From CAMPJM01 sp964440915 (GTDB taxonomy: Bacteria > Bacteroidota > Bacteroidia > Cytophagales > Cyclobacteriaceae), in the NCBI GenBank assembly GCA_964440915.1, contig CAYTTV010000001.1:1-64000 (forward strand): a DNA stretch of 64,000 bases, written 5' to 3'. The notes below the pieces were generated by a model. The model did no database searches and was not told where the DNA came from. It saw nothing but the letters and a program-made list of their open reading frames with translations. Position numbers and translations under genes: made by a program. Shown here piece by piece: positions 1 through 9,437 of this stretch (positions within the stretch are counted from its first letter, which is position 1; each line of letters begins with the position of its first letter).

Positions 1-204
1 AAAGTAGACTACCTCTTTGTTGGCCAAGGCAGTAAAGAGGCAAACGGCTTTTTCAATAGGAGGGTAAAAGCACTTGTGGAAGCACTCAACAAACATGAAA
101 TAAAGCATGAATATTATGAAGGGGGTCAGGGAGGGCATGACTGGTCAACTTGGCGTCACCTTTTATACTATAGATTCTTACCCAACTTGTGGCAGGAAAA
201 CTAG
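1..204 (+). CDS. C-terminal end of a putative esterase (CE1 / esterase D-like), cut by window start
   Basis: Frame 1 is open from the first base to TAG at 202-204, giving the last 67 residues of a protein. The end contains GGHDWSTWR followed by LLYYRFLPNLW. A Gly-His-Asp-Trp block of this kind carries the catalytic histidine near the C-terminus of the putative-esterase family (alpha/beta hydrolases such as feruloyl and acetyl-xylan esterases of CE1). The preceding VDYLFVGQGSKE also fits the strand before the acidic residue in that family. The gene stops only 17 bp before the next start and so probably shares an operon with the carboxylesterase that follows. Substrate cannot be told from this fragment. 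Confidence 0.7.
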   Translation, partial: KVDYLFVGQGSKEANGFFNRRVKALVEALNKHEIKHEYYEGGQGGHDWSTWRHLLYYRFLPNLWQEN

Positions 205-221
205 CAGTTGTTTTAACTAAA

Positions 222-1808
222 ATGATGATGAAAAAAATAAACTTTTTATTATTAGCGATATTGTCCACCTGCATTATTGCTTGTACTCAACCTCCACCAC
301 CCCAAGGACAAGTTGAAGTGGAAGGTGGGACAATCCAAGGAACTGTTACTGAGGACCTCATCATTTACAAGGGAATTCCTTTTGCGGCACCCCCTGTAGG
401 AGATTTGCGCTGGAAGGCTCCCCAACCCGTCGAGGAATGGGAAGGAGTACGACAAACAATCGAATATGCTCCTGCACCAATGCAAGGTGGCCATCCTGCT
501 TCAGGAAAGAGTGAAGATTGTCTATACTTGAATGTTTGGACGCCAGCAAAGTCTCCTAAAGAAAAACTACCCGTACTTGTTTGGATATACGGAGGAGGAT
601 TCAGTTTTGGCTCTACTTCCGATCCTGTGCATAATGGAGAGCACCTAGCGCGCAAAGGAGTTGTTTTGGTGAGCATCGCCTACCGTGTAGGACAATTAGG
701 CTTTTTGGCACATCCAGCATTAAGTGCTGAGAGCCCTATGAATGTTTCGGGGAATTATGGTCTACTCGATCAAATTGCTGGGTTGAAATGGATTCAAAAC
801 AACATAGCAGCATTTGGAGGCGATCCAGACAAAGTAACCATATTCGGTGAATCTGCAGGTGGCATTTCAGTTAGCATGCTTTGTGCCTCACCTTTGGCCA
901 GGGGACTGTTTCATGGTGCCATCTCGCAAAGTGGGGGATCATTTGGTCCATCAAGACCCATTACTTTCCCTGGAGAGAACATGAAGGTACTTAAGCAAGC
1001 GGAACAAGAAGGCGTGGAATATGTAAAGAATGCTGGTGCTTCATCTATTGCTGAATTACGCAATATGGATGCAGAAAGCCTTCCAATGGGTATGGGCATG
1101 GGAGGTGCATGGCCTATTGTTGACGGATACGTTGTTCCTGACGATCAGTACAAGTTATATGCAGCAGGCAAGTACAACGACGTGCCTGTATTGATTGGAT
1201 ATAATTCGGATGAAGGACTAAGCTTCCCATCCGGAAGGACACCGGAAGACTACATCGCACGGGTAGAAGACAGATTTGGCCCTTTTGCCGATGATTTGCT
1301 CAAAGCATATCCTGTTGGAGAAAACAATATTCCTAGGTCTGCCCGCAATCTGATGCGAGACGCAGCTTTTGGCTGGCATACTTGGAGCTGGGCAAGGCTT
1401 CAGTCCAAGACTGGAAACTCAGCAGTATATTTATACTATTTCGACCAACATCCTCCTCGTACAGAAGGGACACCAGAATATGACCATGGCACACCTCACG
1501 GTGTGGATGTGCCTTTTGTCTTTATGAACCTCGACCCAGAGAATCCTGATACTTCTGAGTCTGATTTGGCCATTTCTGAAATCATGGGCACTTATTGGAC
1601 AAACTTTGCCAAATATGGACATCCCAATAACGAAGGCCTTCCCAACTGGCCAGCGTTCAGCGATGACAACCCTGCAGTAATGCATTTGGGCCCTTCTGCT
1701 AGCATTGGGCCAGTACCCGATGATAGTGCTCTAAAAGTCATGGACAAATACTTTGAATGGAGAAGAAGTGATGATGGCAAGGCATGGGTGAAAAACGACT
1801 CCCAATAG
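222..1808 (+). CDS. Type B carboxylesterase, lipoprotein
   Basis: Alpha/beta-hydrolase of the carboxylesterase type B family, which hydrolyses carboxylic esters. I start at the first of three consecutive ATG codons (222, 225, 228) rather than the GTG at 189, because this gives a clean lipoprotein signal peptide (MMMKKINF, then hydrophobic core, lipobox IIAC with Cys21). Family landmarks are IYKGIPFAAPPVGDLRW near the N-terminus, SEDCLYLNVWTP, the oxyanion loop YGGGF, and the nucleophile elbow FGESAGG with Ser211. The acidic and histidine members are probably in NSDEGLSF and GTPHGVDVPFVF. Length of about 528 residues is normal for the family. The tail after Cys21 (TQPPPP) lacks the acidic surface-export signal, so a periplasmic location is inferred. 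In a row with esterases and GH9 it may remove acyl groups from plant cell-wall glycans; the substrate is unknown. Confidence 0.85.
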   Translation: MMMKKINFLLLAILSTCIIACTQPPPPQGQVEVEGGTIQGTVTEDLIIYKGIPFAAPPVGDLRWKAPQPVEEWEGVRQTIEYAPAPMQGGHPASGKSEDCLYLNVWTPAKSPKEKLPVLVWIYGGGFSFGSTSDPVHNGEHLARKGVVLVSIAYRVGQLGFLAHPALSAESPMNVSGNYGLLDQIAGLKWIQNNIAAFGGDPDKVTIFGESAGGISVSMLCASPLARGLFHGAISQSGGSFGPSRPITFPGENMKVLKQAEQEGVEYVKNAGASSIAELRNMDAESLPMGMGMGGAWPIVDGYVVPDDQYKLYAAGKYNDVPVLIGYNSDEGLSFPSGRTPEDYIARVEDRFGPFADDLLKAYPVGENNIPRSARNLMRDAAFGWHTWSWARLQSKTGNSAVYLYYFDQHPPRTEGTPEYDHGTPHGVDVPFVFMNLDPENPDTSESDLAISEIMGTYWTNFAKYGHPNNEGLPNWPAFSDDNPAVMHLGPSASIGPVPDDSALKVMDKYFEWRRSDDGKAWVKNDSQ

Positions 1809-1911
1809 GGAAATGATCATTGGAAAGGGCTTGAATCAGCCTTCATTGAGCATGGTTTCCTCAACACAGTACCATTAATAAGTATAATAGATATTACCTA
1901 AAAAAAACACG

Positions 1912-4485
1912 ATGATACATATTCACCGTTTTACTTTCTTATTACTATTTTTATTTACTTGGATCAATGTTGCTAAAAGTCAGCAGCTTGAACTAAATGA
2001 CCTTGAATATTTTGAGGCAAATGGCATCAATGTACTGGTCTACAGCAACAGGTACAACCCGGTGTTCTTCGACGAGAAAACAGCAGGTTTAGAATTGATT
2101 CATCATGGGGTAAGAACGGCAACAGGAGGCGCTATTCGTCTACACCATACTCCCGAACAATGGGACTTAGTTCCAGAGATTGTGAGCAGAGATGTAGATA
2201 AAAACACCAACACAATTTCCACCGTATTGCGTTATGCGGATTTTAACTTCGATAGCGAAATAAAGGTAACACCGCATAATGATGGATTCAAAATTCAGGT
2301 ATTTTTGGATAAACCCGTTCCCGCTGAACTGGCAGGCCGTGCAGGTTTCAATTTAGAATTCCTTCCGCCAGACTATTGGGAAAGTATTTACCTAGCCGAT
2401 GGAAGTCCTAAATTGTTCCCTAGATATCCTGCTAGCGATACACGCGTTAAACCTAAGCGTGACAAAATCCAACAGATATATGACCATTCTACTTTTGATG
2501 ATCGCGGCAGAGCGGAATATTTAGAGCCATTACCGATTTCAACTGCTAATGCATACGTTTTGGCACCAGACAATCCAGAACGCAAAGTCACCATCCAATC
2601 AGATGCGGAGATCATGTTTTTTGATGGGCGGATATTGGCGCAGAACGGATGGTATGTGTTTCGTTCTTTGCTCCCATCCGGGAAAACGGGCAAGGTAATG
2701 GAGTGGTATGTTGAGGCGCACACCATCCCCGACTGGATAAGAGAACCGAATATTGGCTTCTCTCAAGTAGGCTACACGCCAGCCCAACAGAAAAAAGCGG
2801 TGATTGAATTAGATAAAAATGACCAAGTGCAATCCTCTGCTACCATCTACAGCATCAATCCAAATGGAAGCATCGAACCTATATTCACTGGCAAAACTGA
2901 AGAATGGGGCAGATATTTACGTTACAACTATCTTGTGTTCGATTTTACTGAGATAAAAGAAAAGGGCGTCTACTTTATCGAGTATAATGGCCATAGGACC
3001 AATGCCTTCCCGATTGCCGATGATGTGTATAACGGCATATGGCACGCAACAATGGATGTTTGGTTGCCTATCCAAATGGATCACATGACAGTAAATGAAG
3101 GCTATCGTATTTGGCATGGAAATGCGCACCAAGACGATGCGCTTCAAGCTCCTACCAACCACAGCCACTTTGATGGCTATAGAATGGGCGACACCACTGA
3201 TACACAATTCAAGCCTTTTGAGCGCATTACTGGTTTAGATGTAGGAGGTTGGTACGATGCCGGCGATTTTGATATCCAAACCGGCTCACACAACTCGGTT
3301 GTTATGGACCTTGTAGAGATTTACGAAACCTTTGCGCCAGATCGGGATATGACCTATGTAGATCAGGCATCAAAATACACGGACCTACACCGGCCCGACG
3401 GAAAAAATGACCTGCTTCAGCAGCTTGAGCACGGCGTATTGGCGTTGGTCGCTCAAATTGAGCACATCGGTCATCCTATTAGAGGCATAGTAGTAGGCAA
3501 TCTGCACCAGTACCATCATTTGGGAGATGCCGCTACCATTACGGACAATTTGCCTTATAACCCTGATCTTGCGCCTTATGAAACAGATGGCAAGAGCAGC
3601 GGCACGCTAGACGACAGATGGGTGTTTACCAATCGTAGCCCCTATATGGACTATGCCACAGCAGCTTCTTTAGCTGCATCAAGCCGCGTGCTGAAAGACT
3701 TCAACCCTAAACTATCAGAAAAGGCCCTTAGGTTTGCCCTAAAAATGTGGGACGACAATATTGACAATGAACAAGATAACAGCCGTCAGTCATTTTTCTG
3801 GGGATCAGGCAATCTCAATGCTGCGCTTCAACTATTCATAACTACTAAAGAGAATCGCTTTAAAAAGGCTTTCGAAAAGACACTTTGGGATCAATTAAAA
3901 AGCATTAGTCCGATGTTCGATACGAACAGGCCCGGAAACTTCCCGGTGGAGAATGCCTTCTCTTACGCTATTATGGCTTACCCTCATATGGATGCCAAGT
4001 TTCATAAAAAACTACAACCTTATGTCGTAAAATATAAAGAACAGTCGGACAAGATCGTGGCAGAAAGCCCTTATGAGGTACCGATGGGCGGCCGCGGTTG
4101 GGCTGGTAATACCCCAATTATGAAATGGGCCATCAACAATTATTTCATCAGTCAATATTACCCAGACCTTATGGGTACTGATGATGTCTTCAAGGCGATG
4201 AACTATATCCTTGGCTGCCATCCTTATTCCAATCTTTCTTTTGTTACTACAATTGGTGCTAGATCCAAAAAGGTAACCTACGGGAGCAATAGAGCAGATT
4301 TCACGTTCATAGCAGGCGGAGTTGTTCCGGGCCTCGTGTTGCTACAGCCCGACTTTTATGAAAACAAGGATGACTGGCCATTCTTGTGGGCACAAAACGA
4401 GGCAATTATCACTACGGCCACACCGTACGTTTTCCTAGCACATGCTGTAGAGAAATTGGCAAAGGAACTGAACAAGGATAAATAG
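1912..4485 (+). CDS. GH9 family endoglucanase-like glycoside hydrolase with extra N-terminal domain
   Basis: Secreted 857-residue protein with a signal peptide ending near AKSQQ. Residues about 25-275 are a beta-rich region I do not recognise. Residues about 280-370 (from GFSQVGYTP) are the Ig-like cellulase N-terminal domain, with the expected FDF...KGVYFIEYNG. Residues about 375-850 are the GH9 (alpha/alpha)6 barrel: DVGGWYDAGDFD holds the two catalytic-base aspartates (D449 and D452) and WAQNEAIITT holds the general acid E830. GH9 enzymes are inverting endo-beta-1,4-glucanases or related exo-enzymes; mixed-linkage glucan, xyloglucan and cellulose are all possible substrates. It follows the carboxylesterase after about 100 bp and precedes a CE6-like esterase on the same strand. 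No T9SS C-terminal domain is visible. Family call firm, substrate not. Confidence 0.88.
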   Translation: MIHIHRFTFLLLFLFTWINVAKSQQLELNDLEYFEANGINVLVYSNRYNPVFFDEKTAGLELIHHGVRTATGGAIRLHHTPEQWDLVPEIVSRDVDKNTNTISTVLRYADFNFDSEIKVTPHNDGFKIQVFLDKPVPAELAGRAGFNLEFLPPDYWESIYLADGSPKLFPRYPASDTRVKPKRDKIQQIYDHSTFDDRGRAEYLEPLPISTANAYVLAPDNPERKVTIQSDAEIMFFDGRILAQNGWYVFRSLLPSGKTGKVMEWYVEAHTIPDWIREPNIGFSQVGYTPAQQKKAVIELDKNDQVQSSATIYSINPNGSIEPIFTGKTEEWGRYLRYNYLVFDFTEIKEKGVYFIEYNGHRTNAFPIADDVYNGIWHATMDVWLPIQMDHMTVNEGYRIWHGNAHQDDALQAPTNHSHFDGYRMGDTTDTQFKPFERITGLDVGGWYDAGDFDIQTGSHNSVVMDLVEIYETFAPDRDMTYVDQASKYTDLHRPDGKNDLLQQLEHGVLALVAQIEHIGHPIRGIVVGNLHQYHHLGDAATITDNLPYNPDLAPYETDGKSSGTLDDRWVFTNRSPYMDYATAASLAASSRVLKDFNPKLSEKALRFALKMWDDNIDNEQDNSRQSFFWGSGNLNAALQLFITTKENRFKKAFEKTLWDQLKSISPMFDTNRPGNFPVENAFSYAIMAYPHMDAKFHKKLQPYVVKYKEQSDKIVAESPYEVPMGGRGWAGNTPIMKWAINNYFISQYYPDLMGTDDVFKAMNYILGCHPYSNLSFVTTIGARSKKVTYGSNRADFTFIAGGVVPGLVLLQPDFYENKDDWPFLWAQNEAIITTATPYVFLAHAVEKLAKELNKDK

Positions 4486-4581
4486 CATGAACCAAAAGCT
4501 CGATTAGGGAGGTAATCTTCCTAATTGAGCATAAATCTTTTAATAGAAAACCTTTTGTATAAGCACACAAGAATTTAATAT

Positions 4582-5427
4582 ATGAAAACAAGCATTAAAA
4601 CCATGTTAACAGTCGTGCTCATCGGTTTGAGTACGCTGGTTTACTCCCAAGATCCCAACTTTCATATTTATCTCGCTTTTGGACAATCTAATATGGAAGG
4701 GCATGCTCGGTTTGAACCACAAGATACAATAGGGAATAGCCGATTTCAGGTAATGGCGGCAATCGACTGCCCCGACTTGGGAAGGACAAAAGGCAACTGG
4801 TACACAGCAGTACCACCTTTAACCAGGTGCCACACTGGCCTTACTCCTACCGATTATTTTGGCAGAACGCTTTTAGAAAACCTTCCTAACAATGTTCGCG
4901 TGGGCGTCATCAATGTTTCCGTAGGGGGATGCAAAATCGAGCTCTTTGACAAAGACAACTATGAAGAACATGTAGCCAACAGCGCAGATTGGCTAAAAAA
5001 TATGGTCAAAGAATATGACGGCAATCCATATGCTCGTCTTGTAGAAATGGGCATACTGGCACAAAAGGACGGCGTTATCAAAGGGATTTTGATGCACCAA
5101 GGAGAATCTAATACGGGTGACACCGAATGGCCAGCAAAGGTGAAGGTAGTCTACAACAACCTGCTCCAAGATTTAGGGCTTGACCCGAATTCTGTGCCAT
5201 TGCTTGCAGGCGAGATGGTGAGTGCTGAACAAGGAGGCAGGTGTGCCAGCATGAACGAAATCATAGCTACTCTTCCCCAGACTATACCAACGGCCCATAT
5301 TATATCTTCTGAAGACTGTGAAGCCGTTTCTGATGGATTGCATTTCTCGGCTGATGGCTATAGAAAGTTAGGAACACGCTATGGAATAAAAATGCTTTCA
5401 TTGCTAGGAGTGGAAGCAAAAAAATAA
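4582..5427 (+). CDS. SGNH/SASA-type carbohydrate acetylesterase (CE6-like)
   Basis: Secreted 281-residue protein, signal peptide MKTSIKTMLT...TLVYSQ. SGNH-fold acetylesterase of the sialate-O-acetylesterase/CE6 domain family: the nucleophile block is FGQSNMEG (Ser36), the oxyanion/Asn block HQGESN (residues 172-177) and the Asp-His pair DGLHF (D251, H254). CE6 enzymes remove acetyl groups from xylan. It is the last gene of the plus-strand group with GH9 and the esterases, ending just before a strong hairpin terminator. Deacetylation of hemicellulose is the likely role; exact polymer is inference. Confidence 0.85.
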   Translation: MKTSIKTMLTVVLIGLSTLVYSQDPNFHIYLAFGQSNMEGHARFEPQDTIGNSRFQVMAAIDCPDLGRTKGNWYTAVPPLTRCHTGLTPTDYFGRTLLENLPNNVRVGVINVSVGGCKIELFDKDNYEEHVANSADWLKNMVKEYDGNPYARLVEMGILAQKDGVIKGILMHQGESNTGDTEWPAKVKVVYNNLLQDLGLDPNSVPLLAGEMVSAEQGGRCASMNEIIATLPQTIPTAHIISSEDCEAVSDGLHFSADGYRKLGTRYGIKMLSLLGVEAKK

Positions 5428-5451
5428 GAAAGGTGGCTCTCTATTTTTAAT

Positions 5452-5509
5452 CAACCACTACACTAAAAAAAGACTGTCACAGTCACTGTCCTTTTTAGTG
5501 TAGTGGTTG
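5452..5509. terminator. Bidirectional intrinsic terminator with nested palindrome
   Basis: Perfect 18-bp inverted repeat: arm CAACCACTACACTAAAAA at 5452-5469 pairs with 5492-5509. The loop itself contains GACTGTCACAGTC, a second small palindrome. A and T runs on the inner sides of the arms suit termination in both directions, and it lies between the convergent ends of the CE6-like gene and the GH130 gene. Confidence 0.75.
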
Positions 5510-5517
5510 GTCAACTA

Positions 5518-6705
5518 TTACTTCATTCTTATAAGGTTTTTTTCTATTAGGTTTATTCTGGTTTTAACACTTGCCCCTGTCCTTAGGCCATCTTCAGGAG
5601 TATTGATGCAGTAGTCTACCAAACGTTCTACAGTACTGGTGGCTACATGCATACGGGTGTCAGAAGAGGCATAGTATATCAAAACTTCACCATTGTCTTT
5701 CTCTACCCAACCATTGGTAAAGACAACGTTTGACACATCCCCTACTCTTTCTATGCCTTTGGGCGCAATTAAATGTCCGGCAGGACGGTGAGTGATCTTA
5801 GTAGGATCTTCTAAGGATGTCATGAACATATACAGTACGTACCGCAAGCCCGCGGCTGTGTTGCGTACGCCATGAGCAAGGTGCAACCAGCCTTTATCTG
5901 TTTTTATAGGAGAAGGTCCTTGCCCATTTTTCACCTCGTTAACAGTATGATAGCGGCGGTCTTCTATAATTATTTCTTCATTGATAACAGGCTTTTCCAT
6001 GCTGTCACATAAACCCCATCCTATTCCTCCGCCTTTTCCTGTGTCAATAAAGCCATCCATTGGCCTGGTATAAAGCGCATATTTTCCATTTACAAATTCA
6101 GGATGCAGCACACAGTTACGCTGCTGGCTAGAAGGCGTCTTTAAATCCGGTAGGCGTTCCCAATTTTTCAGATCCTTGGTGCGAACAATGCCACATTGTG
6201 CCACGGCAGAAGAAAAATCTCCTGGAACTGCATCTGGATCCTTTCTTTCTGTACAAAACAGGCCATATATCCATCCATCTTCATGTTGGGTAAGACGCAT
6301 ATCATATACGTTTATATCTGGATCGTCGGTTTCCGGTAGCTGAATAGGAAGATCCCAAAAGCGGAAATTGTCTATGCCATTTTCACTTTCAGCGATTGCA
6401 AAGAAAGATTTCCTGTCATCACCTTCTACCCGCACTGCCAAACAAATATTGCCCTCATGCAAGATAGCACCAGCATTAAAAGCCACATTTACCCCTATTC
6501 TTTCCATTAGAAAAGGATTTGTTTCGGGATCCAGATCATACCGCCAAAAGATGGGGGCATGCGCCGCTGTAACTACTGGGTATCTGTACCTTTGATAAAC
6601 ACCGTTATTGTCTTCCGTAGGCTCATTTTTTCTGGTAATAAGTTGTTCGTGCTTTTCAAATAGTTCTTTTATTCTTTCTTCGTAAGATTGTGTTGTGTCA
6701 AACAT
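5518..6705 (-). CDS. GH130 4-O-beta-D-mannosyl-D-glucose phosphorylase
   Basis: 395-residue protein without a signal peptide, so cytoplasmic. It matches the GH130 subfamily of mannosylglucose phosphorylases, which split beta-1,4-mannosyl-glucose with phosphate into mannose 1-phosphate and glucose. Hallmarks are VNVAFNAGAI (72-81), the run VRVEGDDRKSFFAIAES (91-107), GIDNFRFW (110-117) and YDMRLTQHEDGW, where D135 corresponds to the general acid Asp131 of the characterised Bacteroides enzyme. Length agrees with the roughly 390-residue family members. It is the last gene of the mannan locus, separated from the symporter gene by a repeat-rich spacer of 860 bp. In the known pathway mannobiose is first epimerised to mannosylglucose; that epimerase is not in this window. 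Confidence 0.88.
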   Translation of the reverse strand: MFDTTQSYEERIKELFEKHEQLITRKNEPTEDNNGVYQRYRYPVVTAAHAPIFWRYDLDPETNPFLMERIGVNVAFNAGAILHEGNICLAVRVEGDDRKSFFAIAESENGIDNFRFWDLPIQLPETDDPDINVYDMRLTQHEDGWIYGLFCTERKDPDAVPGDFSSAVAQCGIVRTKDLKNWERLPDLKTPSSQQRNCVLHPEFVNGKYALYTRPMDGFIDTGKGGGIGWGLCDSMEKPVINEEIIIEDRRYHTVNEVKNGQGPSPIKTDKGWLHLAHGVRNTAAGLRYVLYMFMTSLEDPTKITHRPAGHLIAPKGIERVGDVSNVVFTNGWVEKDNGEVLIYYASSDTRMHVATSTVERLVDYCINTPEDGLRTGASVKTRINLIEKNLIRMK

Positions 6706-7565
6706 GATTCTTTATAATTAGGGTTTATTTTTTTTTAGTTTACAATTCAAGGGAGATTCCCGATCTCCGCTTCGCTTCGTCGGGAATGACGTAAAAAAGG
6801 TGCTTCGTCGGGAAAAAAGGTGCTTCATATGGAATACGTAAAAGAGACGCTTCATATGGAATACGTAAAAAAGGTGCTCATATGGAATATGTAAAAAAGG
6901 TGCTCATATGGAATACGTAAATAAGGTTCTTCGTCGGGAATATGTAAAAAAGGTGCTCATATGGAATACGTAAATAAGGTTCTTCATCGGGAATACGTAA
7001 AAGAGACGCTTCATATGGAATAACGAGGCANNNNNNNNNNNNNNNNNNNNNNNNNNNNNNNNNNNNNNNNNNNNNNNNNNNNNNNNNNNNNNNNNNNNNN
7101 NNNNNNNNNNNNNNNNNNNNNNNNNNNNNNAAGGTTCTTCATCGGGAATACGTAAAAGAGACGCTTCATATGGAATAACGAGGCAGTGCTTCATCAGAAA
7201 TGACGTAGCAGTCTTTCCCAGGAATGATCGGAATTCAACACCTATCCGCCTCAGCCTCATTGTGAAATTTTCTCAAAAGGAAATCTCACAATCCCATGGA
7301 AAGGCCAATGATTTTTATACATTAATATCACCTTTTCAAGGTGGATTCATACCTGTCACATTGTAGCTACAATCATTTCATCCCTTGGGGATTTTACCTC
7401 TCCCATCATTGGTACATTAGCAATTGGTATATTAACACCTACTGTCTATTGCCTACTTTGATGAACCCCTGTTCATACCTTAGTCTTATATCTTGCCCCA
7501 ATTCCTCTTGCCAACTGCTTCTTGCCAACTGTCTGGCTTCCAATATCTGATATCTTTCGTCTATT
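6706..7565. repeat. Degenerate tandem repeat and spacer between GH130 and symporter genes
   Basis: The spacer starts with a hairpin (ATTCCCGA at 6756-6763 against TCGGGAAT at 6780-6787). From about 6781 to 7200 follow degenerate units of roughly 27-30 bp built on CATATGGAATACGTAAA plus AAGGTGCTTC or AAGAGACGCTTC; some units have TCGTCGGG in place of TCATATGG. A 100-N gap sits inside at 7031-7130. The minus-strand open frame over this stretch only translates the repeats and is not believed. From about 7420 to 7560 the spacer holds short words such as CTTGCCAACTG and ATATCTGATATC like other spacers in this window. No gene is seen. Confidence 0.7.
7031..7130. other. Assembly gap (100 N) with duplicated 55-bp flanks
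   Basis: Exactly 100 N. The 55 bp before it (6976-7030) are identical to the 55 bp after it (7131-7185), so the two sides probably overlap and the gap is artificial, or a tandem-repeat copy number was left unresolved. Confidence 0.9.
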
Positions 7566-9437
7566 TCACTTCTTGGCCACCTCTATTTCCTCCTCCAATA
7601 TTCTATCTTCCTTTTTCAAATGATCGTACCAGTTCCTTTTCAGGATATACATGGTGATGCCCAATATGGCAATGCTGACCATAAGCGGGAGCTGCTCCCT
7701 CAGGATGATATAAATAGGTATTATGGTAAGTGAGGTCTGCCAGATGATACCCACTACCACATTAAATGCGTCTCTTTTGAAGTTTTTGTTGCCTTCGAAA
7801 GATGGGTCTTCTTGTACCACCTTATCATGTATAGGTTTCCAAAAGCCCCAAGGGCGCACATTCCGATAGAAACTCTTCAATGTATCATCATCTGCGGGCG
7901 GGGCTGCATAGGTGCCCACAATACAGCCTATTACAGAAGCCAATAAGGTGAGGGGGAAATAATATAAAGGCAAGGCTCCCACAAACACATAAGGAAAAAT
8001 CATGGATGCCAAGATACCCGCGGCCATGCCCCAAAAGTAGCCATGCCCATTGAATCGCCACCAATGCCACTTTAACACGTTGGCCGCAATATAGCCTCCA
8101 TAAAGCGCCGATACGATCCACTGAAGTACGCTGTTGATATCGGCCACGTACAGACCTATAGTAGTACTTATGGCCACAACCAAAAATGAAATCAAATAAC
8201 TGTAATTGATCAGTTGCTTTCTGCTTGCGTTGGGATTGATATATTTCAAGTAAATGTCATTGATCAAATAGGCAGGTGCGGCATTTACTGTAGAAGCAAA
8301 GGTGGACATAAACGCAGCCAGAAGTCCTGCCAACAACAGCCCCATTAAACCTGCCGGAACAAACTCTGCAATTGCCTTTGGCAGCACTTGCTCAAAATCT
8401 ACCCCACTGCCCATTTGAGAGAACTCTTCGTGGAAGAACACCACAGCCAATACCGTAAAACCGGCAATCATAAAATAACGCGGCAACAACAGCACTAAGG
8501 AAACAAATCCGCTCATTTTAGCTGCTTCAGAAGGAGTTTTCGTAGCCAATATCTTCTGCATGTCATAGTTAGGTGCAGGGCCGGCCATACTGGCAAATAT
8601 GCCCTTAAACAACATCATCATAAAAAATATTGTAAAGAGGGAAAAGCCATCATCTGCAATTTTTTGATTTACGGATGGCAAAATATTGCTCCAATCCAAA
8701 TCCAGTGTCCAACCAAAGAATGGACTTGTCCAACCTGGAGGCACCAAACTGTTCAGCATATCAGGGCTTACTTTGTTCATGGCAATAATGCCAATAATGA
8801 AGGCAGACACAGTCATGATCAAAAATTGGACAACATCGGTCCAGACGATAGACATCAAGCCTCCCATGATCACGTAAAACGTTGCGATAGAAGTAATGAG
8901 AATGCCATAGAAGTTCGGGACCTGCTCCGGGGTGAGGCTAAAAGGCATATATGGAGCGATTACCTCCCAAGGCAGAAAAATTTCCACGAACTTGCCGATG
9001 CCAATAAAACCATAGCTCAGAAAGCCCAAGGCACTGAATATGGCAAACACTACTACGATGATATGCGACATTTCTGCTCCCCGTCCAGAGCCAAAACGAG
9101 TCCTTATCCATTCAGCACCGGTCAAGACATTGGACCTGCGCAGCCAGATCGATAAATAAATCATCAGGAAAATCTGATTGAATACGGGCCATAGCCATGG
9201 GATCCAGATGCTTTTTACGCCATATACAAACATCAGTGTTACCATCCACATGGTGCCAGAAATATCGAACATGCCTGACGCATTGGATAAACCAAGTGCA
9301 TACCATGGTAATGTGTTGCCACCGAGAAAGTAGGATTTAATATTTTTAGAGGCTCGTCGTTTTAAGAAAAGCCCTATGGCGATCATAGCCAATAGATAGA
9401 CCAGAATGATCGCAATATCGATAGTGGATAAAATCAT
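7566..9437 (-). CDS. SSS-family sodium:sugar symporter of the mannan locus
   Basis: 623-residue polytopic membrane protein of the sodium:solute symporter (SSS) family. The N-terminus shows the family start IILVYLLAMIAIGLFLKRR followed by SYFLGGNTLPWYALGLSN, and many hydrophobic segments (about 13-14) follow, with a polar C-terminal loop rich in charged residues before a final membrane segment. It should import a disaccharide or sugar across the inner membrane with sodium. Its ATG (9435-9437) overlaps the TGA of the GH26 gene (9434-9436), an ATGA overlap that implies translational coupling. Between a mannanase and a mannosylglucose phosphorylase, beta-1,4-mannobiose is the best guess for the substrate; this is inference from context. 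Confidence 0.88.
   Translation of the reverse strand: MILSTIDIAIILVYLLAMIAIGLFLKRRASKNIKSYFLGGNTLPWYALGLSNASGMFDISGTMWMVTLMFVYGVKSIWIPWLWPVFNQIFLMIYLSIWLRRSNVLTGAEWIRTRFGSGRGAEMSHIIVVVFAIFSALGFLSYGFIGIGKFVEIFLPWEVIAPYMPFSLTPEQVPNFYGILITSIATFYVIMGGLMSIVWTDVVQFLIMTVSAFIIGIIAMNKVSPDMLNSLVPPGWTSPFFGWTLDLDWSNILPSVNQKIADDGFSLFTIFFMMMLFKGIFASMAGPAPNYDMQKILATKTPSEAAKMSGFVSLVLLLPRYFMIAGFTVLAVVFFHEEFSQMGSGVDFEQVLPKAIAEFVPAGLMGLLLAGLLAAFMSTFASTVNAAPAYLINDIYLKYINPNASRKQLINYSYLISFLVVAISTTIGLYVADINSVLQWIVSALYGGYIAANVLKWHWWRFNGHGYFWGMAAGILASMIFPYVFVGALPLYYFPLTLLASVIGCIVGTYAAPPADDDTLKSFYRNVRPWGFWKPIHDKVVQEDPSFEGNKNFKRDAFNVVVGIIWQTSLTIIPIYIILREQLPLMVSIAILGITMYILKRNWYDHLKKEDRILEEEIEVAKK

Noticed and set aside
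6781..7200. Possible CRISPR array
   Set aside because: Units are degenerate and directly adjacent, without unique spacers of constant length, and no cas gene is nearby.
6904..7260. Open frame of 118 codons on the minus strand across the tandem repeat
   Set aside because: It runs through the N gap and its translation only mirrors the DNA repeat unit; no protein feature is seen.
8664..9155. 163-codon plus-strand frame inside the symporter gene
   Set aside because: Shadow of the SSS gene; composition is charged and patternless while the minus frame has all family motifs.
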